Assembly: GCF_002858925.1 (NCBI RefSeq)
Contig: NZ_PJRS01000018.1
Span: forward strand, 1-64,000
DNA: 64,000 nucleotides
Source of the DNA: Caulobacter zeae
GTDB taxonomy: Bacteria > Pseudomonadota > Alphaproteobacteria > Caulobacterales > Caulobacteraceae
Direction of reading: 5' to 3'
Shown: piece by piece, positions 38,065-48,183 of the stretch
Layout of the letters: each line of letters starts with the position of its first letter
How positions within the stretch are numbered: position 1 is the stretch's first letter
Program-made: the position numbers and the translations under genes
The notes under the pieces: model-generated
Told to the model about the DNA's origin: nothing
The model's input: only the letters and a program-made list of their open reading frames with translations
Database searches by the model: none

Positions 38065-38114
38065 TGTGACCCGAAGGCTGGCGTTCTGCTTCCGCTCGCG
38101 TTAGCAGACCGCCC

Positions 38115-39743
38115 ATGATCCGCCTCGACAATATCTCCAAGCAGAACGGCCACCAGATCCTGTTCATCGAAGCTTCGATGGGCATCCAGAAGGGCGAGAA
38201 GGTCGGCCTCGTCGGCCCGAACGGCGCCGGCAAGACGACGCTGTTCCGTATGGTCACCGGCCAGGAGCAGCCCGACGACGGGCTGGTCGCAATCGATCCG
38301 GGCATGCGGATCGGCTATTTCAGCCAGGACGTCGGCGAGATGTCGGGCCAGAGCGCGGTCGCCGCGGTGATGGACGGCGTCGGCCCCGTCAGCGCGCTGG
38401 CCGCCGAGATGGCCACGCTCGAGGCGGCCATGGTCGATCCCGACCAGGCCGACCAGCTGGACGCCGTCATGGAGCGCTATGGCGAGGTGCTGGAACGTTT
38501 CCAGGAACTGGACGGCTATGCGCTGGAGGCCCGCGCGCGCGAGGTGCTGGCGGGCCTGAGCTTCAGCCAGGAACGCATGGACGGCGATGTCGGCCTGCTG
38601 TCGGGCGGCTGGAAGATGCGCGTGGCGCTGGCCCGCATCCTGCTGATGCGCCCCGACGGCATGCTGCTGGACGAACCCTCCAACCACCTGGACCTGGAAA
38701 GCCTGATCTGGCTGGAGGCGTTCCTGAAGAACTACGACGGCGCGCTGCTGATGACCTCGCACGACCGCGCCTTCATGAATCGCATCATCGGCAAGGTGGT
38801 CGAGATCGACGCCGGTTCGCTGATCACCTATTCGGGCGATCTCGATTTCTACGATCAGCAGCGCGCGCTCAGCGAGGCGCAGCGTCAGGCCCAGTACGAG
38901 CGCCAGCAGGCGATGCTGGCCAAGGAAATCAAGTTCATCGAGAAGTTCAAGGCGCGCGCCTCGCACGCCGCCCAGGTGCAGAGCCGGGTCAAGAAGCTCG
39001 ACAAGATCGAACGCGTCGAGGCTCCGCGCCGGCGCCAGACGGTGCAGTTCGAGTTCCAGAGCCCGCCGCGTTCGGGCGAGGACGTCATCAGCCTGCGCGG
39101 GGTCCGCAAGGGCTATGGCGACAAGCCGATCTATGACGACTTCGATTTCCTGGTGCGCCGCAAGGAGCGCTGGTGCGTGCTGGGCGCCAACGGGACTGGC
39201 AAGTCGACCCTGCTGAAGCTGGTGGCTGGCGACACCAAGCCCGACCAGGGCGCGGTCAACATCGGGGCCAGCGTGAAGATGGGCTATTTCGCCCAGCACT
39301 CGATGGACCTGCTGGACGGCGAAGAGACGATCTTCCAGTCCCTGGAACGCTCGTTTCCGCAGGCCGGCCAGGGCGCCCTGCGCACCCTGGCCGGCTGCTT
39401 CGGCTTCTCCGGCGACGATGTCGAGAAGCCCTGCCGTGTGTTGTCGGGCGGCGAGAAGGCGCGTCTGGTCATGGCCAAGATGCTGTTCGATCCGCCGAAC
39501 CTGCTGGTGCTCGACGAACCGACCAACCACCTCGACATGGTCACCAAGGAGATGCTGGTCGCGGCGCTTGCCGATTTCGAGGGCACCATGCTCTTCGTCT
39601 CGCACGATCGCCATTTCCTGGGGGCGCTGTCGAACCGCGTGTTGGAGCTGACGCCCGAGGGCGTCCACCAGTACGGCGGCGGCTACACCGAGTATGTCGC
39701 CCGCACGGGCCAGGAAGCGCCGGGGTTGCATCCGGGCGCATGA
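38115..39743 (+). CDS. ABC-F family ATPase (YbiT-like)
   Basis: This 542-residue protein has two ABC cassettes joined by a linker. Cassette 1: GLVGPNGAGKTTLFRM (Walker A), LLSGGWKMRVALARIL (signature), MLLDEPSNHLDLESLIWLE (Walker B). Cassette 2: LGANGTGKSTLLKLVAG, VLSGGEKARLVMAKML, LLVLDEPTNHLDMVTKE. There are no membrane segments. ABC-F proteins act on ribosomes rather than as pumps; this one is of the YbiT/EttA-like house-keeping kind. The linker (about residues 240-310) is Gln/Arg/Lys-rich and should be helical. Not a known resistance type by sequence alone. Confidence 0.93.
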   Translation: MIRLDNISKQNGHQILFIEASMGIQKGEKVGLVGPNGAGKTTLFRMVTGQEQPDDGLVAIDPGMRIGYFSQDVGEMSGQSAVAAVMDGVGPVSALAAEMATLEAAMVDPDQADQLDAVMERYGEVLERFQELDGYALEARAREVLAGLSFSQERMDGDVGLLSGGWKMRVALARILLMRPDGMLLDEPSNHLDLESLIWLEAFLKNYDGALLMTSHDRAFMNRIIGKVVEIDAGSLITYSGDLDFYDQQRALSEAQRQAQYERQQAMLAKEIKFIEKFKARASHAAQVQSRVKKLDKIERVEAPRRRQTVQFEFQSPPRSGEDVISLRGVRKGYGDKPIYDDFDFLVRRKERWCVLGANGTGKSTLLKLVAGDTKPDQGAVNIGASVKMGYFAQHSMDLLDGEETIFQSLERSFPQAGQGALRTLAGCFGFSGDDVEKPCRVLSGGEKARLVMAKMLFDPPNLLVLDEPTNHLDMVTKEMLVAALADFEGTMLFVSHDRHFLGALSNRVLELTPEGVHQYGGGYTEYVARTGQEAPGLHPGA

Positions 39744-39924
39744 CCCGGGAGGCCTCGCCGATTTTGGGCTGAGCGCCTGGCGGCGGCCGTGAATTTTTTG
39801 CGACGACCCTTTTGCACCAAGGGTTTGCGTGGCGAAGCCTGCTCGGCTGCCGGTTGAATGCGCCGCGCAAATGCGGCAAAGGCGGAGGCGTCGAAGTTGG
39901 CGTGACGCGTGCGAGGCTATTGGG

Positions 39925-40515
39925 ATGGACGGCGCCGACAGGCCCTCGATCGCAGACCCTGCGCCGTCCGCCGTCGGCGACCAGCGCCGCGAGATCGACA
40001 GCATCGCGCAGGCGCACACCGGCGACCTGAGGCGGTTCCTCGCCGCGCGCGAGGTCGATCCGTGGGAACGCGAGGAAATCGTCCAGGAAAGCTTTCTGCG
40101 CCTGGCCGCCTATCCGGCGGTGGCGGCGCTGGAGAACCCCAGGGCCTTCCTGTTCCGGGTCGCCGAGAACCTGATGCGCGATCGCCGGCGCCGGGCCCGC
40201 GCGCGCCGCCAGGATCGGCACGAGCCCATCGAGGATCACGACCTGACCGATCCGAGGCCTGAGCCGGACGTCGTCGTGCAGCACCGCGAGGCCCTGGCGC
40301 GGACCCGCGCCGCGATCCTGGCCCTGGACGAGCCGATGCGGACGGCTTTCGTGATGAGCCGCTACCGCGAGATGAGCTACGCCGAGATCGCCGCGGCGAT
40401 GAAGATTTCCGTCAAGACGGTGGAGAAGTATGTGTCGGCGGCCCTTGCCCAATTGCGGCGGGCCGTAGGGTCGGATCGCTCCGGTGCGTCCTTACGCGGA
40501 GAGGATCGACAATGA
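39925..40515 (+). CDS. FecI-type ECF sigma factor
   Basis: The protein has 196 residues. Region 2 contains EREEIVQESFLRLAAYPAVA and ENPRAFLFRVAENLMRDRRR; region 4 contains MRTAFVMSRYREMSYAEIAA and ISVKTVEKYVSAALAQLRRA, typical of iron-starvation FecI-like sigma factors. The ATG at 39925 is preferred to upstream in-frame starts because the earlier codons lack sense. Its stop overlaps the fecR-like start as ATGA. It should direct transcription of the TonB receptor gene at 41651 when that receptor signals. Confidence 0.92.
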   Translation: MDGADRPSIADPAPSAVGDQRREIDSIAQAHTGDLRRFLAAREVDPWEREEIVQESFLRLAAYPAVAALENPRAFLFRVAENLMRDRRRRARARRQDRHEPIEDHDLTDPRPEPDVVVQHREALARTRAAILALDEPMRTAFVMSRYREMSYAEIAAAMKISVKTVEKYVSAALAQLRRAVGSDRSGASLRGEDRQ

Positions 40516-41516
40516 CCGAGCACCGCTTCGATCGCAGGGCCACGCCCGCGGCCATCCAGGCCGCGGCGACCTGGTTCGCGCGCCTGCGCGGTCCCGACGG
40601 TCGACGGCTCAGGCCCGCCTACGCCCGCTGGCGGCTGCGCAATGCCGCCCGGGCCAAGGTCGCCGCCGAGATCGACGATGTCTGGGGGCTGGCCGGGGCG
40701 CTGGCTGACGATCCGGCGATCCGCGAACTGATCGACGGCGCGCCGTCGGCGTCTGCACAGGCCCGGCGAGGGCAGGGAGCGGCCTGGACACGCCGCGCCG
40801 CCGCCCTGGCCGCCTTCGTGCTGGCCGGCGCGGCGGGCGGCGGCCTTGCCCTGCATTTCGGCGTCGGCGCTCCCGTACGGTCGGAGGTCTACCAGACCGC
40901 CCTGGGCGAGCAGCGCTCGGTGACGCTGAGCGACGGCTCGACGATCCGGCTCGACACGGCCACCCGGCTGACCGTCGAGATGCGCCCGCGCCGGCGAGAC
41001 ATCCGCCTGGCCGAGGGGCGCGCGCGCTTCGTCGTGGCGCGTGATCCGACACGCCCGTTTGTGGTCGAAGCGGGTCCAGCGCGGGTCGAGGCCCTGGGCA
41101 CGGTCTTCGACGTGCGCCTGGACGCCGGCTCGGCGGCGGTGAACCTGTTCAAGGGCGCGGTCGAGGTGCGCAACAACGAGCACGGATCAGTGCGGCCGGT
41201 CCGTCTTGCCCCCGGCGACGGGGTGCGGGTCGCGGCCTCGGCCGAGCCGCTGATGGTCGCACGGTTCGATCGCGACGGGGCCTGGGGCTGGTCGGACGGC
41301 CGCCTGGTCTTCGCCGGCGCCTCGCTGGCGCAGGTCGCCGCCGAGCTCAATCGCTACGGCCCCGGCCGCCTGGTGGTCAGCGGCGCCGCCGGACAGCGGT
41401 TCCGGGGCGAGCTGAAGGCCGGCGACGTCGACGGCGCGGCGACGGTGCTGTCGGCGCTTTACGACCTGTCGGTGCGGCGCGCGCCCAACGGCGACTTGGT
41501 GCTGGCCCCGCGCTGA
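40512..41516 (+). CDS. FecR-type anti-sigma factor
   Basis: This 334-residue inner-membrane protein has an N-terminal cytoplasmic DUF4880-like part (AAIQAAATWFARLRG, then RLRPAYARWRLRNAARAKVA), one membrane helix around residues 95-118 (ALAAFVLAGAAGGGLALHFG) and a periplasmic FecR domain: GEQRSVTLSDGSTIRLDTAT, RFVVARDPTRPFVVEAGPAR and VEALGTVFDVRLDAGSAAVN. The end carries an STN-like fold (LVVSGAAGQRFRGEL) that can contact the receptor's signalling domain. It relays the receptor state to the sigma factor encoded just upstream. Confidence 0.92.
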   Translation: MTEHRFDRRATPAAIQAAATWFARLRGPDGRRLRPAYARWRLRNAARAKVAAEIDDVWGLAGALADDPAIRELIDGAPSASAQARRGQGAAWTRRAAALAAFVLAGAAGGGLALHFGVGAPVRSEVYQTALGEQRSVTLSDGSTIRLDTATRLTVEMRPRRRDIRLAEGRARFVVARDPTRPFVVEAGPARVEALGTVFDVRLDAGSAAVNLFKGAVEVRNNEHGSVRPVRLAPGDGVRVAASAEPLMVARFDRDGAWGWSDGRLVFAGASLAQVAAELNRYGPGRLVVSGAAGQRFRGELKAGDVDGAATVLSALYDLSVRRAPNGDLVLAPR

Positions 41517-41521
41517 ACCCG

Positions 41522-41548
41522 TCCGCCCGGCTTCGTCCGTGGGCGGAA
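41522..41548 (+). terminator. Hairpin after the anti-sigma factor gene
   Basis: TCCGCCC (41522-41528) pairs with GGGCGGA (41541-41547) with a 12-base loop, followed by AACGACGC. No T-tract, so it is at best partial; it would separate fecIR from the receptor gene. Confidence 0.45.
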
Positions 41549-41650
41549 ACGACGCAAAAACTTCACGCGAAAAACCATAGGGGGGCTCCCCCAGCCCACG
41601 TCCTTCAAGTGGGGCCGAGTGCGGTCCCGCTTCAGGTTCTTGGGGGCTAC

Positions 41651-44407
41651 ATGACGGTTGGTAGGAAGCGGATCCGGGCCTTGCTGGGCGCGACCGCTGT
41701 TTATTTCGGAGCGGGCGTCGCGCTCGCCGTGGGGGCCGCGCCGGCGGCCGCCTTCGCTCAGCAGGCCAGGACGTTCGACATTCCCGCTCAGCCCCTGCCG
41801 GAGGCTCCGCAGGTGTTCGGACGCCAGGCGGGCCTGCGCATCGCGGTCGACGACGGGCAGGTGGCCGGCCTGCGTTCGGTGGCCGTTCGCGGCGCGATGA
41901 CGCCGCAGGCGGCCCTGCGCCGCATGACCTCGGGGCTGGGCGTCGAGCACCAGTTCCTCGCCGATGGCGCTGTCGTGGTGCGCCGCCCGGTCAGCTCGAC
42001 GCCGGTGGCGACCCGCCGCCGCGTCGGCTACGTGCCCGGCGAGGCTGGCGGCGACGCCTCCAACGCCGCTCCCGCCGCGCTGGAAGAGGTGGTCGTCACC
42101 GCCCGCCGCATGGAAGAGCGGATCATCGACGTGCCGGTGTCGGTGTCGGCGTTCTCGGCCCAGCAACTGAACGACCTGAAGATCGAGGGCGGTTCGGAGC
42201 TGCTGCGCGGCGTGCCGAACGTGTCGTTCTCCAAGGACAACTTCACGGGCTACAATTTCGCCATCCGGGGCGTGGGCACCAAGGCGATGTCGGTCACCGC
42301 CGACCCGGCCGTGGCGATCAGCTTCAACAACACCGCCCTGCTGCGAAACCGCCTGTTCGAGCAGGAGTATTTCGACGTCCAGCGGGTCGAGGTGCTGCGT
42401 GGTCCGCAGGGAACGCTCTATGGCCGCAACGCCACCGCGGGCGTCGTCAACATGCTGCCCAGGCTGCCGGAACTGGGCAAGTTCTCGGCCGAGGTTCAGG
42501 GCGAGGCGGGCAACTACGACACGCGCCGGGCGCGCGGTTTCGTCAACGTGCCGCTCGGCGACACCTTCGCCCTGCGCGTCGGCGGCGCCCTGACCCAGCG
42601 CGACGGCTTCGACTTCAACACCACCACTGGCCAGAACGTGAATGGCCGCGACCTGTGGTCCACCCGCGTCGGCGCCCTGTGGAAGCCGAACGAGCGCTTC
42701 AGCGCCAACCTGGTGTGGGAGCACTTCAACGAGGACGACGACCGTTCGCGCACCGGCAAGCAGCTGTGCACGCGCGGCGCCCCGCCCAGCCAGATCCTCT
42801 GGACCGACCCCAGCGGGGCCTCGCGCACCTCGCCGGTCTTCACCCGCTGGACGATGGACAGCCTGACGCCCGGTTGCCAGAACAAGTCGCTCTACACCGA
42901 CGAGGCCTTCGGTACGCCCAACGGTCGCGGCATGCCTCTGGTCACCGGCCTGATCACCATCCTGCCGTTCACCACCAAGGGCGGCCCGGACAACGACACC
43001 TATCTGTTCCGGATGGGCATCGATCCGTTCGGTTCGGCCTCGGGCCGGCAGTCGACCGACCTGCGCGAGATCGCCACCTTCTACGATCCGAAGTTCAAGG
43101 CCGAGAACGACGTCTTCCAGCTGAACCTCGAGTTCGACCTGACGCCGCGGCTGAGCCTGCATTCGCAGACGCTGTACATGGAAGACAGCTACTACGGCTC
43201 GCAGGACTTCTTTCGCTACGATCCCGCGCCGGGCCTGATCGCCAACCGCGAGGGGCGAGCCCTGAAGGCCGACTGGAACCCTTGGCTTGGGGCGCCGATC
43301 AACGGCAATGGGACCTTCGTGGATCCGCAGCTGGGTACGCTGGACCGCCTGGCCGCCGTCGACATCAGCCAGTCCAAGAGCAGCCAGTATTCACAGGAGT
43401 TCCGTCTTCAGTCGTCGTTCGGCGGTCGCTTCAATTTCAACATCGGCGCCAACTACCTGAAGTTCAAGACGCAGGAGGACTACTACATCTTCAGCAACAC
43501 GTTCACGATGATCGCGGTGCAGCAGAACCTCAGCGCCAATTACAACCCCGACTGCACGCCCAAGACCGCGACGGCCAAGCCGAACGCCTGCGTCTACATC
43601 GATCCCAATCCGATCGACAGGATCGATGGCCAGGGTCACAACTACTATCGCAGCCTGGACCTGGCCCGGACCGAGTCCTGGGCGGTGTTCGGCGAGGGCT
43701 ACTTCAAGCTCAGCGACAAGCTGCGGGTGACCGCCGGCCTGCGCTACACCGAGGACACCAAGAGCACGATCCCGGTACCGACGCAGTTGCTGGCGGCTGA
43801 CAGCTTCTGGGGCGGCGGCACGGTCGGCAAGGGCTATCCGCGCGGTCCCGAGCAGACCCAGAACTGGAGCGCGGTGACCGGCCGCCTGGCCGTGGACTAC
43901 AAGCCCGACCTGTCGTTCACCGACGACACCCTGGTCTATGCGTCCTACTCGCGCGGCTACAAGGCCGGCGGCGGCAATCCGCCCGGGCCGGACTGGAACG
44001 AGGCCAACTCCAACTATCCGAAGCTGCCGCGCACCTTCGATCCCGAATATGTAGACGCCTTCGAGCTGGGAACGAAGAACGCCCTGCAGGGCGGGCGGCT
44101 GATGCTGAACGCCTCGGCGTTCTACTACGATTACAAGGACTACCAGGTCTCGCAGTTCATCGACCGCTCGATGCACACCGAGACCTTCGACGCCAAGACC
44201 TGGGGCTTGGAGCTGGAGGCGGCCTGGACGCCGGTCAGGAACTTCCGCCTCGACGCCACCCTGGGCTGGCTGCAGACCCGGATCGCCAGCGGCGAGACCT
44301 CGGTCGACGTAATGGACCGCCTGCAGGGGCGCACCGACTACACCGTCATGCGGCCGTGGCCGACCAGCCCGATGACCTGCATCGTGCCCAACGAGATCCT
44401 GGGATAG
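41651..44407 (+). CDS. FecA-type TonB receptor with STN signalling domain, 3' truncated
   Basis: This 918-residue reading frame has a signal peptide (ends AAFAQQ), an STN/secretin signalling domain (FDIPAQPLPEAPQVFGRQAG, residues ~37-115), the TonB-box region EEVVVTARRMEERIIDVPVS, plug (QRVEVLRGPQGTLYGRNATA) and barrel strands such as LVYASYSRGYKAGGGNPPGP and FELGTKNALQGGRLMLNASA. It stops at MTCIVPNEILG, lacking the last barrel strands and the aromatic C-terminal residue. To the right the sequence reads at once as an inverted GFA gene, so a deletion removed both ends. The product is unlikely to assemble. It is the target of the fecI/fecR-like pair upstream. Confidence 0.85.
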   Translation: MTVGRKRIRALLGATAVYFGAGVALAVGAAPAAAFAQQARTFDIPAQPLPEAPQVFGRQAGLRIAVDDGQVAGLRSVAVRGAMTPQAALRRMTSGLGVEHQFLADGAVVVRRPVSSTPVATRRRVGYVPGEAGGDASNAAPAALEEVVVTARRMEERIIDVPVSVSAFSAQQLNDLKIEGGSELLRGVPNVSFSKDNFTGYNFAIRGVGTKAMSVTADPAVAISFNNTALLRNRLFEQEYFDVQRVEVLRGPQGTLYGRNATAGVVNMLPRLPELGKFSAEVQGEAGNYDTRRARGFVNVPLGDTFALRVGGALTQRDGFDFNTTTGQNVNGRDLWSTRVGALWKPNERFSANLVWEHFNEDDDRSRTGKQLCTRGAPPSQILWTDPSGASRTSPVFTRWTMDSLTPGCQNKSLYTDEAFGTPNGRGMPLVTGLITILPFTTKGGPDNDTYLFRMGIDPFGSASGRQSTDLREIATFYDPKFKAENDVFQLNLEFDLTPRLSLHSQTLYMEDSYYGSQDFFRYDPAPGLIANREGRALKADWNPWLGAPINGNGTFVDPQLGTLDRLAAVDISQSKSSQYSQEFRLQSSFGGRFNFNIGANYLKFKTQEDYYIFSNTFTMIAVQQNLSANYNPDCTPKTATAKPNACVYIDPNPIDRIDGQGHNYYRSLDLARTESWAVFGEGYFKLSDKLRVTAGLRYTEDTKSTIPVPTQLLAADSFWGGGTVGKGYPRGPEQTQNWSAVTGRLAVDYKPDLSFTDDTLVYASYSRGYKAGGGNPPGPDWNEANSNYPKLPRTFDPEYVDAFELGTKNALQGGRLMLNASAFYYDYKDYQVSQFIDRSMHTETFDAKTWGLELEAAWTPVRNFRLDATLGWLQTRIASGETSVDVMDRLQGRTDYTVMRPWPTSPMTCIVPNEILG

Positions 44408-44523
44408 TAAGCCCACAGCACCCCGTAGCGGCGGCAGATCGAGCAGTTGCACTCTGTGACTTCCGTTGGCGCGGTTTCGATCTCGAAGCCCACGGCGCCA
44501 CAGTGGCAGCTGGTGCGGATCAT
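44338..44523 (-). pseudogene. GFA/CENP-V family protein, N-terminal fragment
   Basis: From an ATG at 44523 the peptide reads MIRTSCHCGAVGFEIETAPT, then EVTECNCSICRRYGVLWAYY. This is the zinc-binding N-terminus of glutathione-dependent formaldehyde-activating-like (GFA) proteins, with CxC and CxxC zinc ligands, normally about 120-140 residues and ending with further Cys. After Tyr40 (44404-44406) the homology stops and the frame runs into antisense TonB-receptor sequence to a chance stop at 44338. The gene lies downstream of the glnA terminator. It cannot form a complete GFA fold. Confidence 0.8.
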
Positions 44524-44536
44524 CTGGCGTCCTTCC

Positions 44537-44570
44537 AAAAGAAAAGGCCCGGAGCTTCCGCCCCGGGCCG
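44537..44570 (-). terminator. Rho-independent terminator of glnA
   Basis: On the minus strand GGCCCGG (44569-44563) pairs with CCGGGCC (44552-44546), followed by TTTTCTTTTGG. It starts about 30 bp after the glnA stop. Confidence 0.88.
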
Positions 44571-44597
44571 ATCCCAAAGTGCTTTAGGCCGTAAGGC

Positions 44598-46007
44598 TTA
44601 GCACTTGTAGTACATTTCGAATTCGACCGGGTGCGGGTGCAGTTGCAGACGCATCACTTCTTCCATCTTCAGCTCGATGTAGCTGTCGATGAAGTCGTCG
44701 TCCATGACGCCGCCGGCCTTCAGGAAGGCGCGGTCCTTGTCCAGGCTTTCCAGGGCTTCGCGCAGGCTGCCGCAGACTTCCGGGATCTTCTTCTGCTCGC
44801 GGGGGGGCAGATCGTAGAGGTTCTTGTCGGCGGCCGCGCCCGGGTCGATCTTGTTGATGATGCCGTCAAGGCCGGCCATCAGCAGGGCGACGAAGGTCAG
44901 GTACGGGTTGCCCATCGGGTCCGGGAAGCGGGCTTCGATGCGCTTGGCCTTGGGGCTGTCGACGTGCGGGATGCGGATCGAGGCCGAGCGGTTGCGCGAG
45001 CTGTAGGCCAGCTTCACCGGGGCTTCGTAGCCCGGCACCAGGCGCTTGTAGCTGTTGGTGGTCGAGTTGGAGAAGGCGTTGATGGCCTTGGCGTGCTTGA
45101 TGATGCCGCCGATGTACCACAAGCACTCTTGCGACAGGCCGGCGTACTTGTCGCCGGCGAACAGCGGCTTGCCGTCCTGCCAGATCGACTGGTGCACGTG
45201 CATGCCCGAGCCGTTGTCGGCGAACATAGGCTTGGCCATGAAGGTGGCAGTCTTGCCGTAAGCGTGGGCCACGTTGTGGATCACGTACTTATAGAGCTGC
45301 ATGCGGTCGGCCATGGTGACCATGGTGTCGAACTTCAGGCCGAGTTCGTGCTGGGCCGGCGCCACTTCGTGGTGGTGCTTTTCCGGCTTCATGCCGAGCT
45401 CGCCCATGACGGCCAGCATTTCGCCGCGCAGGTCTTGCGCCGAGTCGACCGGGTTGACCGGGAAGTAGCCGCCCTTGGGGCCCGGGCGGTGGCCCATGTT
45501 GCCTTCGGCGTATTCCTTGGCGGAGTTCACCGGCAGTTCGGTGGAGTCGTAGGAGTAGCCGGTGTTGTTCGGGGCGGTCGACCAGCGAACGTCGTCGAAG
45601 ATGAAGAACTCGGCTTCCGGGCCGAAGTAGACGGTGTCGCCCACGCCAGCCGACTTCACGTAGTTCAGCGCGGCCTTGGCGATCGAGCGCGGGTCACGGT
45701 TGTAGGGGGTGCCGTCGTCCGGGTTCACGACGTCGCAGAACAGCGCCAGGGTGGTCTGCTGGTAGAACGGGTCGATGATGGCCGAGCTGAGGTCCGGACG
45801 CAGCTTCATGTCCGACTCGTTGATGGCCTTCCAACCGGCGATCGACGAGCCGTCGAACATGGTGCCGTCGTTCAGGAACTCGTCGTCGACCAGGTCGATG
45901 TCGAAGGTGACGTGTTGCAGCTTGCCGCGAACGTCCGTGAAGCGGACGTCGACGTACTTCACGTCCTTTTCCTTGATCAGGTCCAGGATTTCCTTGGCGG
46001 TGCTCAT
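44598..46007 (-). CDS. glnA: Type I glutamine synthetase
   Basis: This 469-residue enzyme makes glutamine from glutamate, ammonia and ATP. Type I signatures: [71 protein letters not shown], and [20 protein letters not shown]. The adenylylation tyrosine lies in [17 protein letters not shown] near residue 398, so activity is probably controlled by GlnE. The ATG at 46007 is preceded by AAAGGGG. It follows glnB on the same strand with a 46-bp gap, the standard glnBA operon of alphaproteobacteria. Confidence 0.98.
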   Translation of the reverse strand: MSTAKEILDLIKEKDVKYVDVRFTDVRGKLQHVTFDIDLVDDEFLNDGTMFDGSSIAGWKAINESDMKLRPDLSSAIIDPFYQQTTLALFCDVVNPDDGTPYNRDPRSIAKAALNYVKSAGVGDTVYFGPEAEFFIFDDVRWSTAPNNTGYSYDSTELPVNSAKEYAEGNMGHRPGPKGGYFPVNPVDSAQDLRGEMLAVMGELGMKPEKHHHEVAPAQHELGLKFDTMVTMADRMQLYKYVIHNVAHAYGKTATFMAKPMFADNGSGMHVHQSIWQDGKPLFAGDKYAGLSQECLWYIGGIIKHAKAINAFSNSTTNSYKRLVPGYEAPVKLAYSSRNRSASIRIPHVDSPKAKRIEARFPDPMGNPYLTFVALLMAGLDGIINKIDPGAAADKNLYDLPPREQKKIPEVCGSLREALESLDKDRAFLKAGGVMDDDFIDSYIELKMEEVMRLQLHPHPVEFEMYYKC

Positions 46008-46053
46008 TGATATCCCCTTTGAGCGAGAAAGTCTGAGAGGAGGAGGCCGTGGG

Positions 46054-46461
<408 letters not shown>

Positions 46462-46638
46462 CTACAAGCCGGGGTTCCAGGGATTGTCGCGGTTCGGACG
46501 CTCATTCAGGCATATGAGTGAATCTTGAGCGACTTTTGATTGAAAAATATGCATCTCGGAATTGTGGCTGGAAACGGCCTTGTCGAGCCCTGATAGCCGC
46601 CTAGGATTGCAAAAACGATCGTTTGAACGGGGGTGAAC

Positions 46639-48183
46639 ATGCGCGACGAGACACCGGTTTTGATCGGTGCGGGCCAGTTCACATTTCGCGGTCCCGCTGA
46701 AAATTCACCTTCGCCGCTGGAATTGCTGAAGATTGCGGCGAAACGCGCTGTCGCCGACGCCGGGTTGCAGGGGACGGTTCTTGCGCAATTGGACGCTCTG
46801 GCGGTCGTAGCGTTCAGCATCGACGCCCCGGGCGGTCTTTCGAAACTGCCGCTTCCCCGCCTGTCGGATCCGCCGGCCAGCCTGGCGCGGGCGATCGACG
46901 CGGCGCCGGCTTGGTCGGTCTATACCGAGACCGGCGGCAACAGCCCCCAGCAGGCGATCAACATCCTGGCCGAACGGATCGCTCGCGGCGAGTCGCGGCT
47001 GGGCCTGGTGACTGGCGCGGAGTTCCTCGGCTCGCTGATGAAGCGGATGAAGAACGGCCTGGGCTTCGAGGGCTGGGCCGACGACATCGACAGCCAGCCT
47101 GTCCGCATCGGCGATCCACGCCCCGGCGTGACGAAGCAGGAGGCCGCCCACGGCCTGGGCTATCCGGTCAATACCTATCCTCTGTTCGAGAACGCCCTGC
47201 GGGCCCGCGACGGACGCAGCCTTGCCGACCACCAGTCACGTCTTGGGGCGTTGTTCTCGCCGTTCACCAGGGTGGCCGCCGCCGATCCCGAGGCCTGGTT
47301 TCCGATCGAGCGCTCTCCTGAGGAGCTGGTCACCGTGACCGAGCGCAACCGCATGGTCGGCTATCCGTACCCCAAGTACCTGAACGCCATCATGGAGGTG
47401 GACCAGTCGGCCGCGGTCCTGGTCGCCAGCGTCGGCATGGCGCGCGAACTGGGCGTGCCGCAGGATCGCTGGGTGTTCCTGCACGGCTGCGCCGACGCCG
47501 CCGACCTCTGGTACCCGCTGCAACGCCAGGACTTCCATTCCAGCCCGGCCATCCGCCTGACCGGCAAGCGGGCGCTGGAGATGGCGGGGATCGGCCTGGG
47601 TGACCTCGACTTGATCGACCTCTATTCCTGCTTTCCGTCAGCCGTGCAGGTGGCCGCCGAGGAACTGGGCCTGGCGCTCGACGATCCGCGCGGTCTGACG
47701 GTGACCGGCGGCCTGCCGTACTTCGGCGGGCCGGGGAACAACTACAGCCTCCACGCCGTGGCCCGGCTGACGGAGCGGCTGCGCGCGCGGCCGGGCGCCT
47801 ACGGCCTGTCGACCGCCAATGGCTGGTTCCTGACCAAGCAGTCAGTCGGCGTCTATTCGACTCGACCGGTCGAGGGCGAGTGGCGGCGCGAGGATCTGGC
47901 CGTGATCCAGAAAGAGATCGACGCCCTGCCGCATCCGCCGATCGTCGAGAAGCCCCAGGGACGGGCGACCATCGAGACCTACACCGTCGTCCACGCCCGC
48001 CAGGGGCCTCGGATGGGCATCATCGTAGGCCGTACGCAAGACGGCTCGCGGTTCGTGGCCAACACGCCGGACGATGTTGCGACCCTGGCCGACCTGGAAG
48101 CCAGCGAGGGCGTCGGGCGAACAGGCATGGTCGGTCCACATCCCGACGGTGTCCGCAACCTCTTCACGCCGGACGCCGCCTGA
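46639..48183 (+). CDS. Thiolase-like acetyl-CoA acetyltransferase family protein
   Basis: This 514-residue protein starts MRDETPVLIGAGQFTFRG and shows the thiolase frame: an N-terminal domain with RAIDAAPAWSVYTETGGNSP and a C-terminal one with GIGLGDLDLIDLYSCFPSAV and VTGGLPYFGGPGNNYSLHAV. The usual nucleophilic Cys in the first half (CxSGxxA) is replaced by GGNSPQQAIN, so it is a thiolase-like or SCP2-like variant whose chemistry may differ. GGGGG lies before the ATG. The stop overlaps the next ATG (TGATG), and three genes appear coupled: thiolase, phosphatase and NnrDE. Confidence 0.85.
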   Translation: MRDETPVLIGAGQFTFRGPAENSPSPLELLKIAAKRAVADAGLQGTVLAQLDALAVVAFSIDAPGGLSKLPLPRLSDPPASLARAIDAAPAWSVYTETGGNSPQQAINILAERIARGESRLGLVTGAEFLGSLMKRMKNGLGFEGWADDIDSQPVRIGDPRPGVTKQEAAHGLGYPVNTYPLFENALRARDGRSLADHQSRLGALFSPFTRVAAADPEAWFPIERSPEELVTVTERNRMVGYPYPKYLNAIMEVDQSAAVLVASVGMARELGVPQDRWVFLHGCADAADLWYPLQRQDFHSSPAIRLTGKRALEMAGIGLGDLDLIDLYSCFPSAVQVAAEELGLALDDPRGLTVTGGLPYFGGPGNNYSLHAVARLTERLRARPGAYGLSTANGWFLTKQSVGVYSTRPVEGEWRREDLAVIQKEIDALPHPPIVEKPQGRATIETYTVVHARQGPRMGIIVGRTQDGSRFVANTPDDVATLADLEASEGVGRTGMVGPHPDGVRNLFTPDAA

